64,000 nucleotides of DNA, taken from the NCBI RefSeq assembly GCF_003576455.2, contig NZ_CP032869.1:2852001-2916000 (forward strand), read 5' to 3'. Below, in pieces: positions 35,635-44,073 of this stretch. Every line of letters starts with the position of its first letter. The first letter of the stretch is position 1. Both the position numbers and the translations under genes were made by a program. The notes under the pieces are model-generated. The model was not told where the DNA came from. It ran no database searches and saw only the letters and a list, made by a program, of their open reading frames with translations. The DNA is from Mucilaginibacter celer. Its GTDB lineage: Bacteria > Bacteroidota > Bacteroidia > Sphingobacteriales > Sphingobacteriaceae.

Positions 35635-37788
35635 ATGGAGATAGGCAACTTTTTTAATCTACTAAAAAAATACAGAAATATTATCATCATCATTCCGTTG
35701 GTGTTTGTTATTATTTCGTTCTTTCTTGTCAAAAACCTGCCCGATGTTTATGAATCTCACGCCGAGATAGCTACTGGCATTATTGATGCCTCGCGCCATT
35801 TACTGGATAAGGATGCCACTGCCAACGTGCAGGAGCAACAGGTTGACCGCGAGTTTAGCAACCTGATAGCCATCATGAAGCTAAAAAAGCTGATTGACCA
35901 GGTTTCGTATTCGCTCATGATCCATGATCTGAGCAGCAACACACCGTTCCGCAAGCCAAGTAAGGAATTGCTTGAAATGCGCCCTTATGAACGCGATGCT
36001 GCTTTAGCTATTTTAAAAAATAAGTTTGCCAGGCTGCAACCGCTTTCGGTTTATGATAAAACTGAAAATTCGATCATTGAACTATTGCGCTCGATGAAAT
36101 ACGACGAGCGCAGCATGATGAAGGATTTGGTGATAGCGCGCGATGAGAGCAGCGATTTTATTTCGGTTAGTTATGACTCTGAAAACCCGCAGCTTTCGGC
36201 ATTTTTGGTTAATACACTTTGTAAGCAGTTTATTGATTACTATACGCAAAGCGTAAAGCAAAACGAATCGAACGCGGTAAACTTCCTTTCGAATTTATTG
36301 GAAGAAAAACGTAAGGCCCTGAGCGAAAAAACGGGTGAGCTGCAGCAATACAAAATTCAAAACGGTGTATTGAACCTCGACGAGCAATCGAAAGCTATTT
36401 TTGGGCAGATTATGGTTTATAACGATAAAAAGTTACAGGCCGATAAAGATGCCATCTCCTACCAGGGAGCTATCGACGCCATCGACCGGAAATTTACACC
36501 GGATGACCGCAAATATGTTGAGGCCTTAACCAACAAATACAACCAGGCTATTATTTCAACCCAGGAGCAACTACATATCCTTGAAGATCAATACGTGCGC
36601 AGCGGTTTTAACAACAAGTACAAAGTTGAGCTCGATTCGTTGCAGAGCCAGTTGGCCAGCCAGATCAATCTTTCATCTGATAAATACATCACCAACCCTT
36701 TGGTAGCCAAAGATGACCAGATCAAACAGAAACTAACCCTTGAGGTTTCGCGCGATCTGGCCAAATACAGTGTAAAATCAATAAACGGCGAATTAGCGAA
36801 CCTCAACGCCAAATTTGCCCGCCTGGTACCATTTGACGCAAAAGTTAAAACCTACGATTTTGATATCGATATAGCCGGTAAAGAATATTTGGATGTACTG
36901 AATAAATACAACGAAACCAACCTGCGTTCAAACTTTTCGATAAAACTGATCCAGGTGGAGATTGCCGTGCCGGATGTTGCCCAGCCATCTAAAAAGATGC
37001 TGCTCATTATCCTGAGTTTTGTGGGTAGTTTATTTGCGTGTATTTTTTGGCTGTTTATTTTGTTTTACATTGATGATACCATCAAAACACCTGCCGAGCT
37101 GGTTAATAAAACCCAGTTGCCGTTATTGGGTTACCTGAACAAAATTCAGGGCGAAACACTTGATTTGCGGAAGCTTTGGGATGTAGAGCACAGGGATAAA
37201 ATGAAAACTTTTAAAGAGTTGCTCCGCTCCATCAGGTTTGAAATTGACCAGGAATTGCGCGGCGAAAAAGTTTTAGCGATAACCAGTATTGAGGCAACCG
37301 AAGGCAAAACATTGCTGGCTATAAGCCTGGCTTACTCCTACTCAATGATTAACAAAAAAGTATTGCTGATTGATGGTAACTTTAATCACCCTACCATAAG
37401 CGGCACAGCACAACCGCAGGTTTATGTAGAGGATTTCTTCAAGAGCTCATCTTACGGGCAGGATATCAGCAGCATTACCACAACAGTTATAGGTAACCGT
37501 GGCAGTGATGTAACCCTACTTGAAATTGGCGACGAAGCCTTTGCCAAAAACCGTTTTGACGAGCTCCGTACAAAATATGATGTTATTATTATTGATACCG
37601 CACCATTAACGGCACTTAACAAATCAAAAGAATGGATGTTGTTCAGCAATAAAACCATTGCTGTTTTTGAAGCCAATAAAAAGCTTACCAACACCCAAAA
37701 ACAACATGTTGCCTATTTAAAGGGCCTCGAAAACAGGTTTGCAGGCTGGGTACTTAACAAAACTGATTATAACAATCAGCACAAATAA
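35635..37788 (+). CDS. Wzz/Wzc-like chain-length and tyrosine-kinase-like protein
   Basis: 717 residues: membrane helix 1 (~18-36), a long periplasmic coiled-coil region, membrane helix 2 (~460-485) and a cytoplasmic BY-kinase-like domain (~520-717). Walker A is weak (EATEGKT near 550, lacking the usual PGEGK), Walker A' reads LLIDGNF with Asn at the second acidic position, and Walker B is IIIDTAPL near 650. The C-terminus has no tyrosine cluster (only one Tyr in TDYNNQHK). It probably governs chain length and export with the TolC-like protein; kinase activity is doubtful. Confidence 0.9.
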   Translation: MEIGNFFNLLKKYRNIIIIIPLVFVIISFFLVKNLPDVYESHAEIATGIIDASRHLLDKDATANVQEQQVDREFSNLIAIMKLKKLIDQVSYSLMIHDLSSNTPFRKPSKELLEMRPYERDAALAILKNKFARLQPLSVYDKTENSIIELLRSMKYDERSMMKDLVIARDESSDFISVSYDSENPQLSAFLVNTLCKQFIDYYTQSVKQNESNAVNFLSNLLEEKRKALSEKTGELQQYKIQNGVLNLDEQSKAIFGQIMVYNDKKLQADKDAISYQGAIDAIDRKFTPDDRKYVEALTNKYNQAIISTQEQLHILEDQYVRSGFNNKYKVELDSLQSQLASQINLSSDKYITNPLVAKDDQIKQKLTLEVSRDLAKYSVKSINGELANLNAKFARLVPFDAKVKTYDFDIDIAGKEYLDVLNKYNETNLRSNFSIKLIQVEIAVPDVAQPSKKMLLIILSFVGSLFACIFWLFILFYIDDTIKTPAELVNKTQLPLLGYLNKIQGETLDLRKLWDVEHRDKMKTFKELLRSIRFEIDQELRGEKVLAITSIEATEGKTLLAISLAYSYSMINKKVLLIDGNFNHPTISGTAQPQVYVEDFFKSSSYGQDISSITTTVIGNRGSDVTLLEIGDEAFAKNRFDELRTKYDVIIIDTAPLTALNKSKEWMLFSNKTIAVFEANKKLTNTQKQHVAYLKGLENRFAGWVLNKTDYNNQHK

Positions 37789-37807
37789 AACGATAGTGGT
37801 TTAACCG

Positions 37808-37823
37808 CCCCGCAAAGCGGCGG
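37808..37823 (+). other. Small GC-rich hairpin in the Wzc-TM peptide gap
   Basis: CCCCGC, loop AAA, GCGG-c-GG forms a short stem with a bulge 20 bp after the Wzc-like stop. No U-run follows. It may be an attenuator or mRNA stabiliser. Confidence 0.3.
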
Positions 37824-37846
37824 GTTCACATTAATTATAATTAAAA

Positions 37847-37984
37847 ATGAGAATAGACCCTCCTGAAATTGAAAAGGATCCGTACGAAGACTTAACGCCG
37901 CTGCAAAAAAAAACGCGCAAAGCCACTATATGGTTTGCTTTTATAGGCGTATTTGTGTGGGCGGTAAAAATCCTGTTCCTGTAA
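37847..37984 (+). CDS. 45-residue single-pass membrane peptide
   Basis: ATG at 37847, stop at 37982-37984. The protein begins MRIDPPEIEKDPYEDLTPLQ and ends in one membrane helix (ATIWFAFIGVFVWAVKILFL). The charged cytoplasmic head followed by a C-terminal helix is typical of regulatory microproteins. It lies between the Wzc-like and Wzy-like genes with short spacers, so it belongs to the same operon. Function unknown; it may be an accessory of the assembly complex. Confidence 0.7.
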   Translation: MRIDPPEIEKDPYEDLTPLQKKTRKATIWFAFIGVFVWAVKILFL

Positions 37985-38011
37985 ACTTACGTTAAACGGC
38001 TACACTACCTT

Positions 38012-39523
38012 ATGCGAACCGAACCAACAGGCGATACCAAAATTAAATCCAGCTTTTGGAAGGATTTGCTGGTGCAAAAGTTTTCGCATCCTTTTGCCTT
38101 GCTGGTTTTACTTGTTACCTGCCTGGCTGTTAGTTTTTTAACTTACAAACTGCAATTTATTGGTTTTGGCGCAGTGCTGGTTTTAACCATTGGTTTGCCT
38201 ATTGTATTTGCCATTACCGTTTATCCCGAATTTGGGATTTGCGCACTTATTGTTGCAGCATTTTTTATCAGCTATGTATCCGAGTTTTTGCCCGACGAAG
38301 TACCTATCGGTACCCTGATGGACGTAACCACCTACCTGCTCATCCTCGGCTTTTTCATTAAACAGCGCACTGAAAGAAACTGGACCTATTTTAAAAACCC
38401 TGTGAGTTATATGATCCTGGCCTGGTTGAGTTTCAATCTGCTTGAATTTGTAAACCCTTCCGCCGAATCGCGGCTGGCCTGGGTTTATACCGTGCGTACC
38501 GTTGGTTTTATTATGCTGATGTACTTTGTGTTTGTTTACCAGATCCGTACTATAAAATTTATCAAAACCCTGTTAAAGCTTTGGTTATTTTTGGATATAC
38601 TTGCTGGTATCTCAGCTTTTCAGCAGGAAAACTTCGGTTTTCTTCCTTTCGAGCATAAGTATCTTTATGCCGATCCGTTGCGGGTTAGCCTCCTGTTTAT
38701 AAACGGGCACATGCGTAAGTTTGGAATTTTTTCAGATCCGGTTACGTTTTCGTACAACATGGTTATTGGTAGCCTGCTTTGTATAGTATTAATTATGGGC
38801 AACCCGCCACTTAAAAAGAAAATTATACTGGGTTGTACCGCGATGTTTTTTTTATACGTGATGCTTTATTCGGGTACCAGGGCCGCTTATGTATTAATCC
38901 CCGGTGCGCTGTCTATGCTGGCAGTAATTAATTTTAACAGGAGGGTACTCACTTTTACTTTGATAGCCGGTGCAATGCTTGGCGTTTTAATTGTGATGCC
39001 AACCTCAAATCCGCTTATCAAACGCTTCCAAACGGCATTTAACCCGTCCGACGATCCATCTTATAACGTACGTGCCGAAAATCAGAAAAAAATAAAACCG
39101 TTTATCCTTTCGCACCCCATTGGCGGCGGGCTTGGTTCGGTTGGTGTATGGGGCAGGCGATTTTCGCCAAACTCCATGCTGGCCAAATTTCCGCCGGATA
39201 GTGGTTATGTGCGGGTTTCGGTTGAGATGGGCTGGCTGGGCCTCCTGCTATTCTGCACCTTGTTTTTTATAGTACTTAAAACGGGAATCAACTATTATTT
39301 CAGCGTCAAAAATCCCACACTCAAAAATTACTGCCTGGCTATGCTGCTGATACTTTTTGCCTTTAATATCGGCAACTTTCCGCAGCAGGCACTCGTTCAA
39401 TACCCATCAAACATCCTGTTTTACCTGGCCATATCCATACTGGTAGTTTGCAAACGTATTGACGATCAGGAACAGGAGCAACTAAAACAGTTAAACAAAA
39501 CCGAAGCTGTAATAATTAATTAA
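38012..39523 (+). CDS. O-antigen ligase / Wzy-like polymerase
   Basis: 503 residues with about 10-12 membrane helices and a large periplasmic loop. The [14 protein letters not shown] segment near residue 290 matches the Wzy_C signature of polymerases and ligases, and [11 protein letters not shown] follows in the loop. In this context it most likely polymerises lipid-linked repeat units in the periplasm. It is 4 bp upstream of the acyltransferase gene. Confidence 0.88.
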   Translation: MRTEPTGDTKIKSSFWKDLLVQKFSHPFALLVLLVTCLAVSFLTYKLQFIGFGAVLVLTIGLPIVFAITVYPEFGICALIVAAFFISYVSEFLPDEVPIGTLMDVTTYLLILGFFIKQRTERNWTYFKNPVSYMILAWLSFNLLEFVNPSAESRLAWVYTVRTVGFIMLMYFVFVYQIRTIKFIKTLLKLWLFLDILAGISAFQQENFGFLPFEHKYLYADPLRVSLLFINGHMRKFGIFSDPVTFSYNMVIGSLLCIVLIMGNPPLKKKIILGCTAMFFLYVMLYSGTRAAYVLIPGALSMLAVINFNRRVLTFTLIAGAMLGVLIVMPTSNPLIKRFQTAFNPSDDPSYNVRAENQKKIKPFILSHPIGGGLGSVGVWGRRFSPNSMLAKFPPDSGYVRVSVEMGWLGLLLFCTLFFIVLKTGINYYFSVKNPTLKNYCLAMLLILFAFNIGNFPQQALVQYPSNILFYLAISILVVCKRIDDQEQEQLKQLNKTEAVIIN

Positions 39524-39527
39524 GCCG

Positions 39528-40142
39528 ATGTCGATAGTATCCTCCATAAAATCAAACCCAAAGCTTAAAAAACTGGTGCACTGGATGCTGATCCCCACCG
39601 GGCAATCGCGGCCGCGGCTTTGGGTAAGGCTAATCCTGAACCGTTTTTTTCATCACAGGGGCAAAGGAAGCGTAGTGCGGTTTAACTCACGCATGGACCT
39701 GTTTCCCTTCAATAAATTTTCACTGGGTGCCAAAAGTATTATAGAGGATTTTGCAGTGATCAATAACGGCGTAGGCGACGTTTTTATTGGCGAGGGTACC
39801 GGTATTGGTATTGGCAACGTAGTGATTGGCCCCGTTAAAATAGGCAATTTTAGTATGACGGCCCAGCACGTGGTGATATCGGGCCTGAACCACGGCTACC
39901 AGGATGTAACCATATCCCCAAGGCACCAAAAAGTTACCACTAAACAAATAACCATTGATGATAATGTTTGGATAGGTGCCAACTGCACAGTAACCGCAGG
40001 TGTAACTATTGGCAAACATTCGGTAATTGGTGCAGGCAGCGTGGTTACGCGCGATATCCCCCCCTATTCGGTTGCTGTGGGCAACCCGGCAAAAGTGATT
40101 AAACAATACAATTTCACAACACAAACCTGGGAAAAAGCGTAA
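39528..40142 (+). CDS. Left-handed beta-helix (hexapeptide) acyltransferase
   Basis: 204 residues with hexapeptide repeats from about residue 75 ([21 protein letters not shown], then [33 protein letters not shown]) and the usual end [17 protein letters not shown]. Such enzymes O- or N-acylate sugars, usually with acetyl-CoA, as trimers. It probably decorates the polysaccharide repeat unit. Confidence 0.92.
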   Translation: MSIVSSIKSNPKLKKLVHWMLIPTGQSRPRLWVRLILNRFFHHRGKGSVVRFNSRMDLFPFNKFSLGAKSIIEDFAVINNGVGDVFIGEGTGIGIGNVVIGPVKIGNFSMTAQHVVISGLNHGYQDVTISPRHQKVTTKQITIDDNVWIGANCTVTAGVTIGKHSVIGAGSVVTRDIPPYSVAVGNPAKVIKQYNFTTQTWEKA

Positions 40143-40151
40143 AAGGCAACC

Positions 40152-41495
40152 ATGAGTTTATTTAAAAAACTGATAAACAAACACACACTTTCGTTAGCCA
40201 CCAACGCGGTGTTGCCGGTTTTGGGGATGGTGATACTTTCGCTGCTTGCTCATCGCTTAAGTAAAGGAGCGTTTGGTAACTATGTGTTCTTCCTGATTAT
40301 TTTTACACTGGCTGATACTTTTCGCACCGGTTTCCTGCAAACATCGCTCATCAAATTTTATTCGGGTTCCACGCCCGAGCGGATGCGCAACATATCCGGG
40401 TCTACCTGGTACCTGGGTTTTTTAATTACTACTGTATTTGCTGTTGTAAACCTGCTGATATATCTTGTTTATCCGGGCACCGACCCTGATATAGTAGTTA
40501 CCCTTAAATGGTTCAGTCTCATCTATTATTGTACACTTCCATCTGCCGTAAGTTTATGGATTTTGCAGGCCGAAGAGCGGTTTGATAAGATGTTTATTTT
40601 ACAGCTGATGAACCAGGGCGGCTTTCTTATCCTGGTGGTTATCCTTGCCTTTATGGGGCGGTCGGATTTTAACACCACTATCTACTCGTACTTCGCAGCA
40701 AACCTGCTCAGCAGTATCATTTGTATTATTATAGGCTGGGCTAAGGTTAAAACCATTGCCGCAAAAAGCTGGGCTACAATTAAAGAGATGGCGCACTTTG
40801 GTAAATACAGCGTGGGTACTTCCATCAGTTCGTACCTGCTCCGCAGTTCGGATACGCTTATTGTAAAACCGATGTTTAGTCCTGATTTGCTGGCGGTTTA
40901 TTATATCCCGCAAAGATTAATGGAAATCTTTGAAATTCCGCTAAGGGCCTTTATCTCAACCGCACTTCCGGCCATGTCGGCAGCTGTACAGCGCGACGAT
41001 AAAAAGTATGTTACCTATATCATGAAAAAGTATGCAGGTATGCTTACCATGGCGCTCACCCCTATAGCCATAATATGCTTTGCCGGTGCCGATCTGATTA
41101 TCGGGTTAATATTCGGCGCCAAGTACTATCACTCAGATGCAGGCAACATCTTCCGTATTTTTATGTGTTACGTAATGCTGCTGCCTATTGACAGGTTTTT
41201 TGGTATCACACTCGATATCATAGGCAAACCGCATTTAAACATGATAAAAGTGTTCCTGATGCTTACAGTAAACGTGGTTGGCGATTTTACCGGTATCTTC
41301 ATCTTCCACAGCCTGTATGCGGTGGCAGTTGCTTCTATTTTTACATTTTTCTCGGGAGCCATATTTGGCTATTGGGCACTTAAAAAGCATCTTCAATTTA
41401 AAATATCCGACATTTTTGTTTTAGGCTATATCGAACTTAAAGAGTTGATTGCTGTGGTATTGCAAAAAATTAAAGGAAAACAACTAACAGAATAA
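40152..41495 (+). CDS. Wzx-like polysaccharide flippase
   Basis: 447 residues with about 12 membrane helices of the MATE/MVF type, as in Wzx proteins that move undecaprenyl-linked repeats across the inner membrane. The loop FGKYSVGTSISSYLLRSSDTLIV is typical for the family. It begins 9 bp after the acyltransferase stop. Confidence 0.9.
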   Translation: MSLFKKLINKHTLSLATNAVLPVLGMVILSLLAHRLSKGAFGNYVFFLIIFTLADTFRTGFLQTSLIKFYSGSTPERMRNISGSTWYLGFLITTVFAVVNLLIYLVYPGTDPDIVVTLKWFSLIYYCTLPSAVSLWILQAEERFDKMFILQLMNQGGFLILVVILAFMGRSDFNTTIYSYFAANLLSSIICIIIGWAKVKTIAAKSWATIKEMAHFGKYSVGTSISSYLLRSSDTLIVKPMFSPDLLAVYYIPQRLMEIFEIPLRAFISTALPAMSAAVQRDDKKYVTYIMKKYAGMLTMALTPIAIICFAGADLIIGLIFGAKYYHSDAGNIFRIFMCYVMLLPIDRFFGITLDIIGKPHLNMIKVFLMLTVNVVGDFTGIFIFHSLYAVAVASIFTFFSGAIFGYWALKKHLQFKISDIFVLGYIELKELIAVVLQKIKGKQLTE

Positions 41496-41504
41496 CCTAC
41501 TACC

Positions 41505-42722
41505 ATGGAGCTTAAGAACCAGCATATCGTTATATTTTCGCAAATGCAGTTTGATAGCCGACTCGAATCTACAAACTACACCATGGCCAAGCATTTGGCT
41601 AAGGATAACTATGTGTATTATGTAGACAGGCCGTATACCTGGAAGGATTACGTTCAGTTTAAAGATACACCCGGCTACAAGGCCCGCAAGCCCCATTTTT
41701 TTTCCTCGACAGATAGTTTTATTCAAACGGAGATCCCTAATTTAAAAATCATCATTTCGCCTCCCGTTCCGTCCATTAATTCGTTGCCCGAGGGTAAAAT
41801 ATACCGGATGGCGCTAAAGGTTAACGAATGGATTGTAGTCGGCCGGCTTAACAAGGTGATTAAAAACCTGGGCATTACCGATTATATTTTTATCAACTCG
41901 TACGCTTTTTATTACCCAACTATGCATCGCCTGCTTAAACTGCAGCCCTTGCTTAAAGTATATCATTGCGTCGATCCGTTAATTGAGGAATATCAAACCC
42001 GCCATGGTTTAATATCCGAAGATATTTTGGTAAAAGATATGGATATGGTGATTTGCACCAGCAAGGAGCTAAGCAACATTAAAGCTAAACTTAACCCTAA
42101 CTCCTATTTTGTACCAAACGCAGCCAACATCAGCCACAGCCAAAAGGCACTTGACCCTATGCTGCCGGTTGCGGAGATCCTGTCGGATGTCCGGAAGCCC
42201 ATTATTGGTTATTTTGGCAATATTGAACGGAGGATAGATTATGATTTGCTCACCAATTTATTAAAACAGAACCCCGATAAAAACTTTGTTTTTGTTGGCC
42301 CCGTAGATATAGATTATGAAAATAACCCGGCTTTTGATGCGCCCAATATTTTCAAAAAAGGATCGGTACCTTATGAGCAATTGCCGGCGGTATTAAAGGG
42401 ATTTGATGTGGCCATTATCCCTTTTAAAAAAGATGATGTAAGCAGCTCAATATTTCCGCTTAAACTGTTTGAATACTTAGGATCGGGAAGGCCGGTTGTG
42501 ATAAGCGATTTTAACGCCGACCTGGAAGAGTTTACCGGCGATACGGTGCACATTTGTAAAAACGCAGAGGAGTTTACGGCAGCTATTAACCTATCGTTAA
42601 ATGATACGCCATGGCTGCAACAAAAAAGATTAAATGTAGCATCACAAAATACCTGGGAACACCGTATAACTGAAATAAAAAACCTGCTGGCAACAAATTT
42701 GAATAATAAGCAGAAAGGTTAA
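41505..42722 (+). CDS. GT-B glycosyltransferase (family 1/4 type)
   Basis: 405 residues. A Rossmann-like N-terminal half is followed by a C-terminal half with IGYFGNIERRIDYDLL, FVFVGPVDID and PLKLFEYLGSGRPVVISD. The last phrase is the nucleotide-sugar binding part of GT-B enzymes. It would add one sugar to the lipid-linked repeat on the cytoplasmic face. Donor and acceptor cannot be predicted. Confidence 0.88.
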   Translation: MELKNQHIVIFSQMQFDSRLESTNYTMAKHLAKDNYVYYVDRPYTWKDYVQFKDTPGYKARKPHFFSSTDSFIQTEIPNLKIIISPPVPSINSLPEGKIYRMALKVNEWIVVGRLNKVIKNLGITDYIFINSYAFYYPTMHRLLKLQPLLKVYHCVDPLIEEYQTRHGLISEDILVKDMDMVICTSKELSNIKAKLNPNSYFVPNAANISHSQKALDPMLPVAEILSDVRKPIIGYFGNIERRIDYDLLTNLLKQNPDKNFVFVGPVDIDYENNPAFDAPNIFKKGSVPYEQLPAVLKGFDVAIIPFKKDDVSSSIFPLKLFEYLGSGRPVVISDFNADLEEFTGDTVHICKNAEEFTAAINLSLNDTPWLQQKRLNVASQNTWEHRITEIKNLLATNLNNKQKG

Positions 42723-42785
42723 TTCATTACAGAGGACACCCTTTTACTAATAATTAACAAAACAGGGATTTTATCATCACAACAC

Positions 42786-44009
42786 ATGGAAATCATTAAA
42801 CTTATTGCATCGGTAGTGGCAATTGTACTTTTTATATACCTTGGGGTATATAGCCTGTACCTGTTTGTATTCTCAGCATTGGGGAAATTAATTCCCATTA
42901 AGCAACCGCCGGTAGCAACGCAGCTCAGTAATTTTATCCTTTATATCTGTGCTTATAAAGAAGATGAAATTATTTTAAACTCGGCTGCCGCTGCCCTCAC
43001 TATCGATTATCCGAAAGATAAATTCCATGTTTGCGTAATTGCCGATTCGTTAAAACCCGAAACCATTGCCAAATTAAAGCAGATGCCTTTACAGGTGGTT
43101 GAGGTTGTTTTTGAAACCAGCACCAAATCAAAAGCCCTGAATAAAGCTATTGAAAACACGGCCGTGGGTTTTGACGCTGCCGTTGTTTTTGATATCGATA
43201 ACATTGCCGCTCCGGATTATTTGCACGAGATCAACAACTACCTGCAGGCGGGACACCGCGTAGTACAGGGCCATCGCGTAGCAAAAAACTCAAACACGCA
43301 GGTGGCTGTACTTGATGCTGTAAGTGAAGAAGTTAACAATCATATTTTCAGAAAATCGCAGCAGTTATTCAAGTTTTCAGCGGCAATCATCGGCTCCGGA
43401 ATGGCGTTGGAGTTTCAACTGTTTGTAAATGTAATGTCGAGGATTGATGCAGTTGGTGGTTTTGATAAAGAGATGGGGCTGCTGCTTACCCGCGATAAGA
43501 TCCATGTTGCCTATGCCGAAAAAGCTTACATCTACGACGAAAAGGTAAGTAACCCCGCCGTATTCGAAAAACAACGTAAACGCTGGCTTTCGGCACAATT
43601 TAACCTGCTAAAAAAATATGGTGCCACCGCCCCGGCCCAGTTCTTCCGTGGCAATTTTGATTATGTGAACGAGATTTACCAGATGGCTATCCTGCCCCGC
43701 GTACTGATGCTTGGGTTGATGCCCGTGATGTTGTTTATCTCATTTTTAACCCCGGGTATCGGTCCGGATTGGCACTTATGGCTTTACGCTACCATTGCCT
43801 GTTATCTTGGTATTATTGTTGCCATACCAACATCGTTCTATAACGGAAAACTTTTAGAGGCTATGCTGAAGCTGCCCCTTATTTTTATTACCATGTTCCT
43901 GCTCCTGTTTAAATTAAAGGGTGCCAACAAAAAGTTTATCCACACACCACATGATCACGCCGCACAGGAGGCTGTGCCCGAAGAAATTAAAGATCAGGCA
44001 AATGTGTAA
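42786..44009 (+). CDS. Membrane-bound GT-A (family 2) glycosyltransferase
   Basis: 407 residues. One membrane helix at the N-terminus, then a GT2 catalytic domain with Asp residues in VFDIDNIAAPDY, and a QRKRW motif like that of processive GT2 enzymes, then three C-terminal helices. Donor unknown. It ends 64 bp before the NRPS gene, with no terminator visible, so read-through is likely. Confidence 0.88.
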   Translation: MEIIKLIASVVAIVLFIYLGVYSLYLFVFSALGKLIPIKQPPVATQLSNFILYICAYKEDEIILNSAAAALTIDYPKDKFHVCVIADSLKPETIAKLKQMPLQVVEVVFETSTKSKALNKAIENTAVGFDAAVVFDIDNIAAPDYLHEINNYLQAGHRVVQGHRVAKNSNTQVAVLDAVSEEVNNHIFRKSQQLFKFSAAIIGSGMALEFQLFVNVMSRIDAVGGFDKEMGLLLTRDKIHVAYAEKAYIYDEKVSNPAVFEKQRKRWLSAQFNLLKKYGATAPAQFFRGNFDYVNEIYQMAILPRVLMLGLMPVMLFISFLTPGIGPDWHLWLYATIACYLGIIVAIPTSFYNGKLLEAMLKLPLIFITMFLLLFKLKGANKKFIHTPHDHAAQEAVPEEIKDQANV

Positions 44010-44073
44010 ATAAATTAGTGTAGTAAAATTAACAATTAACCAAACCAGCAATTAACAGCTAACAAAAATACTT

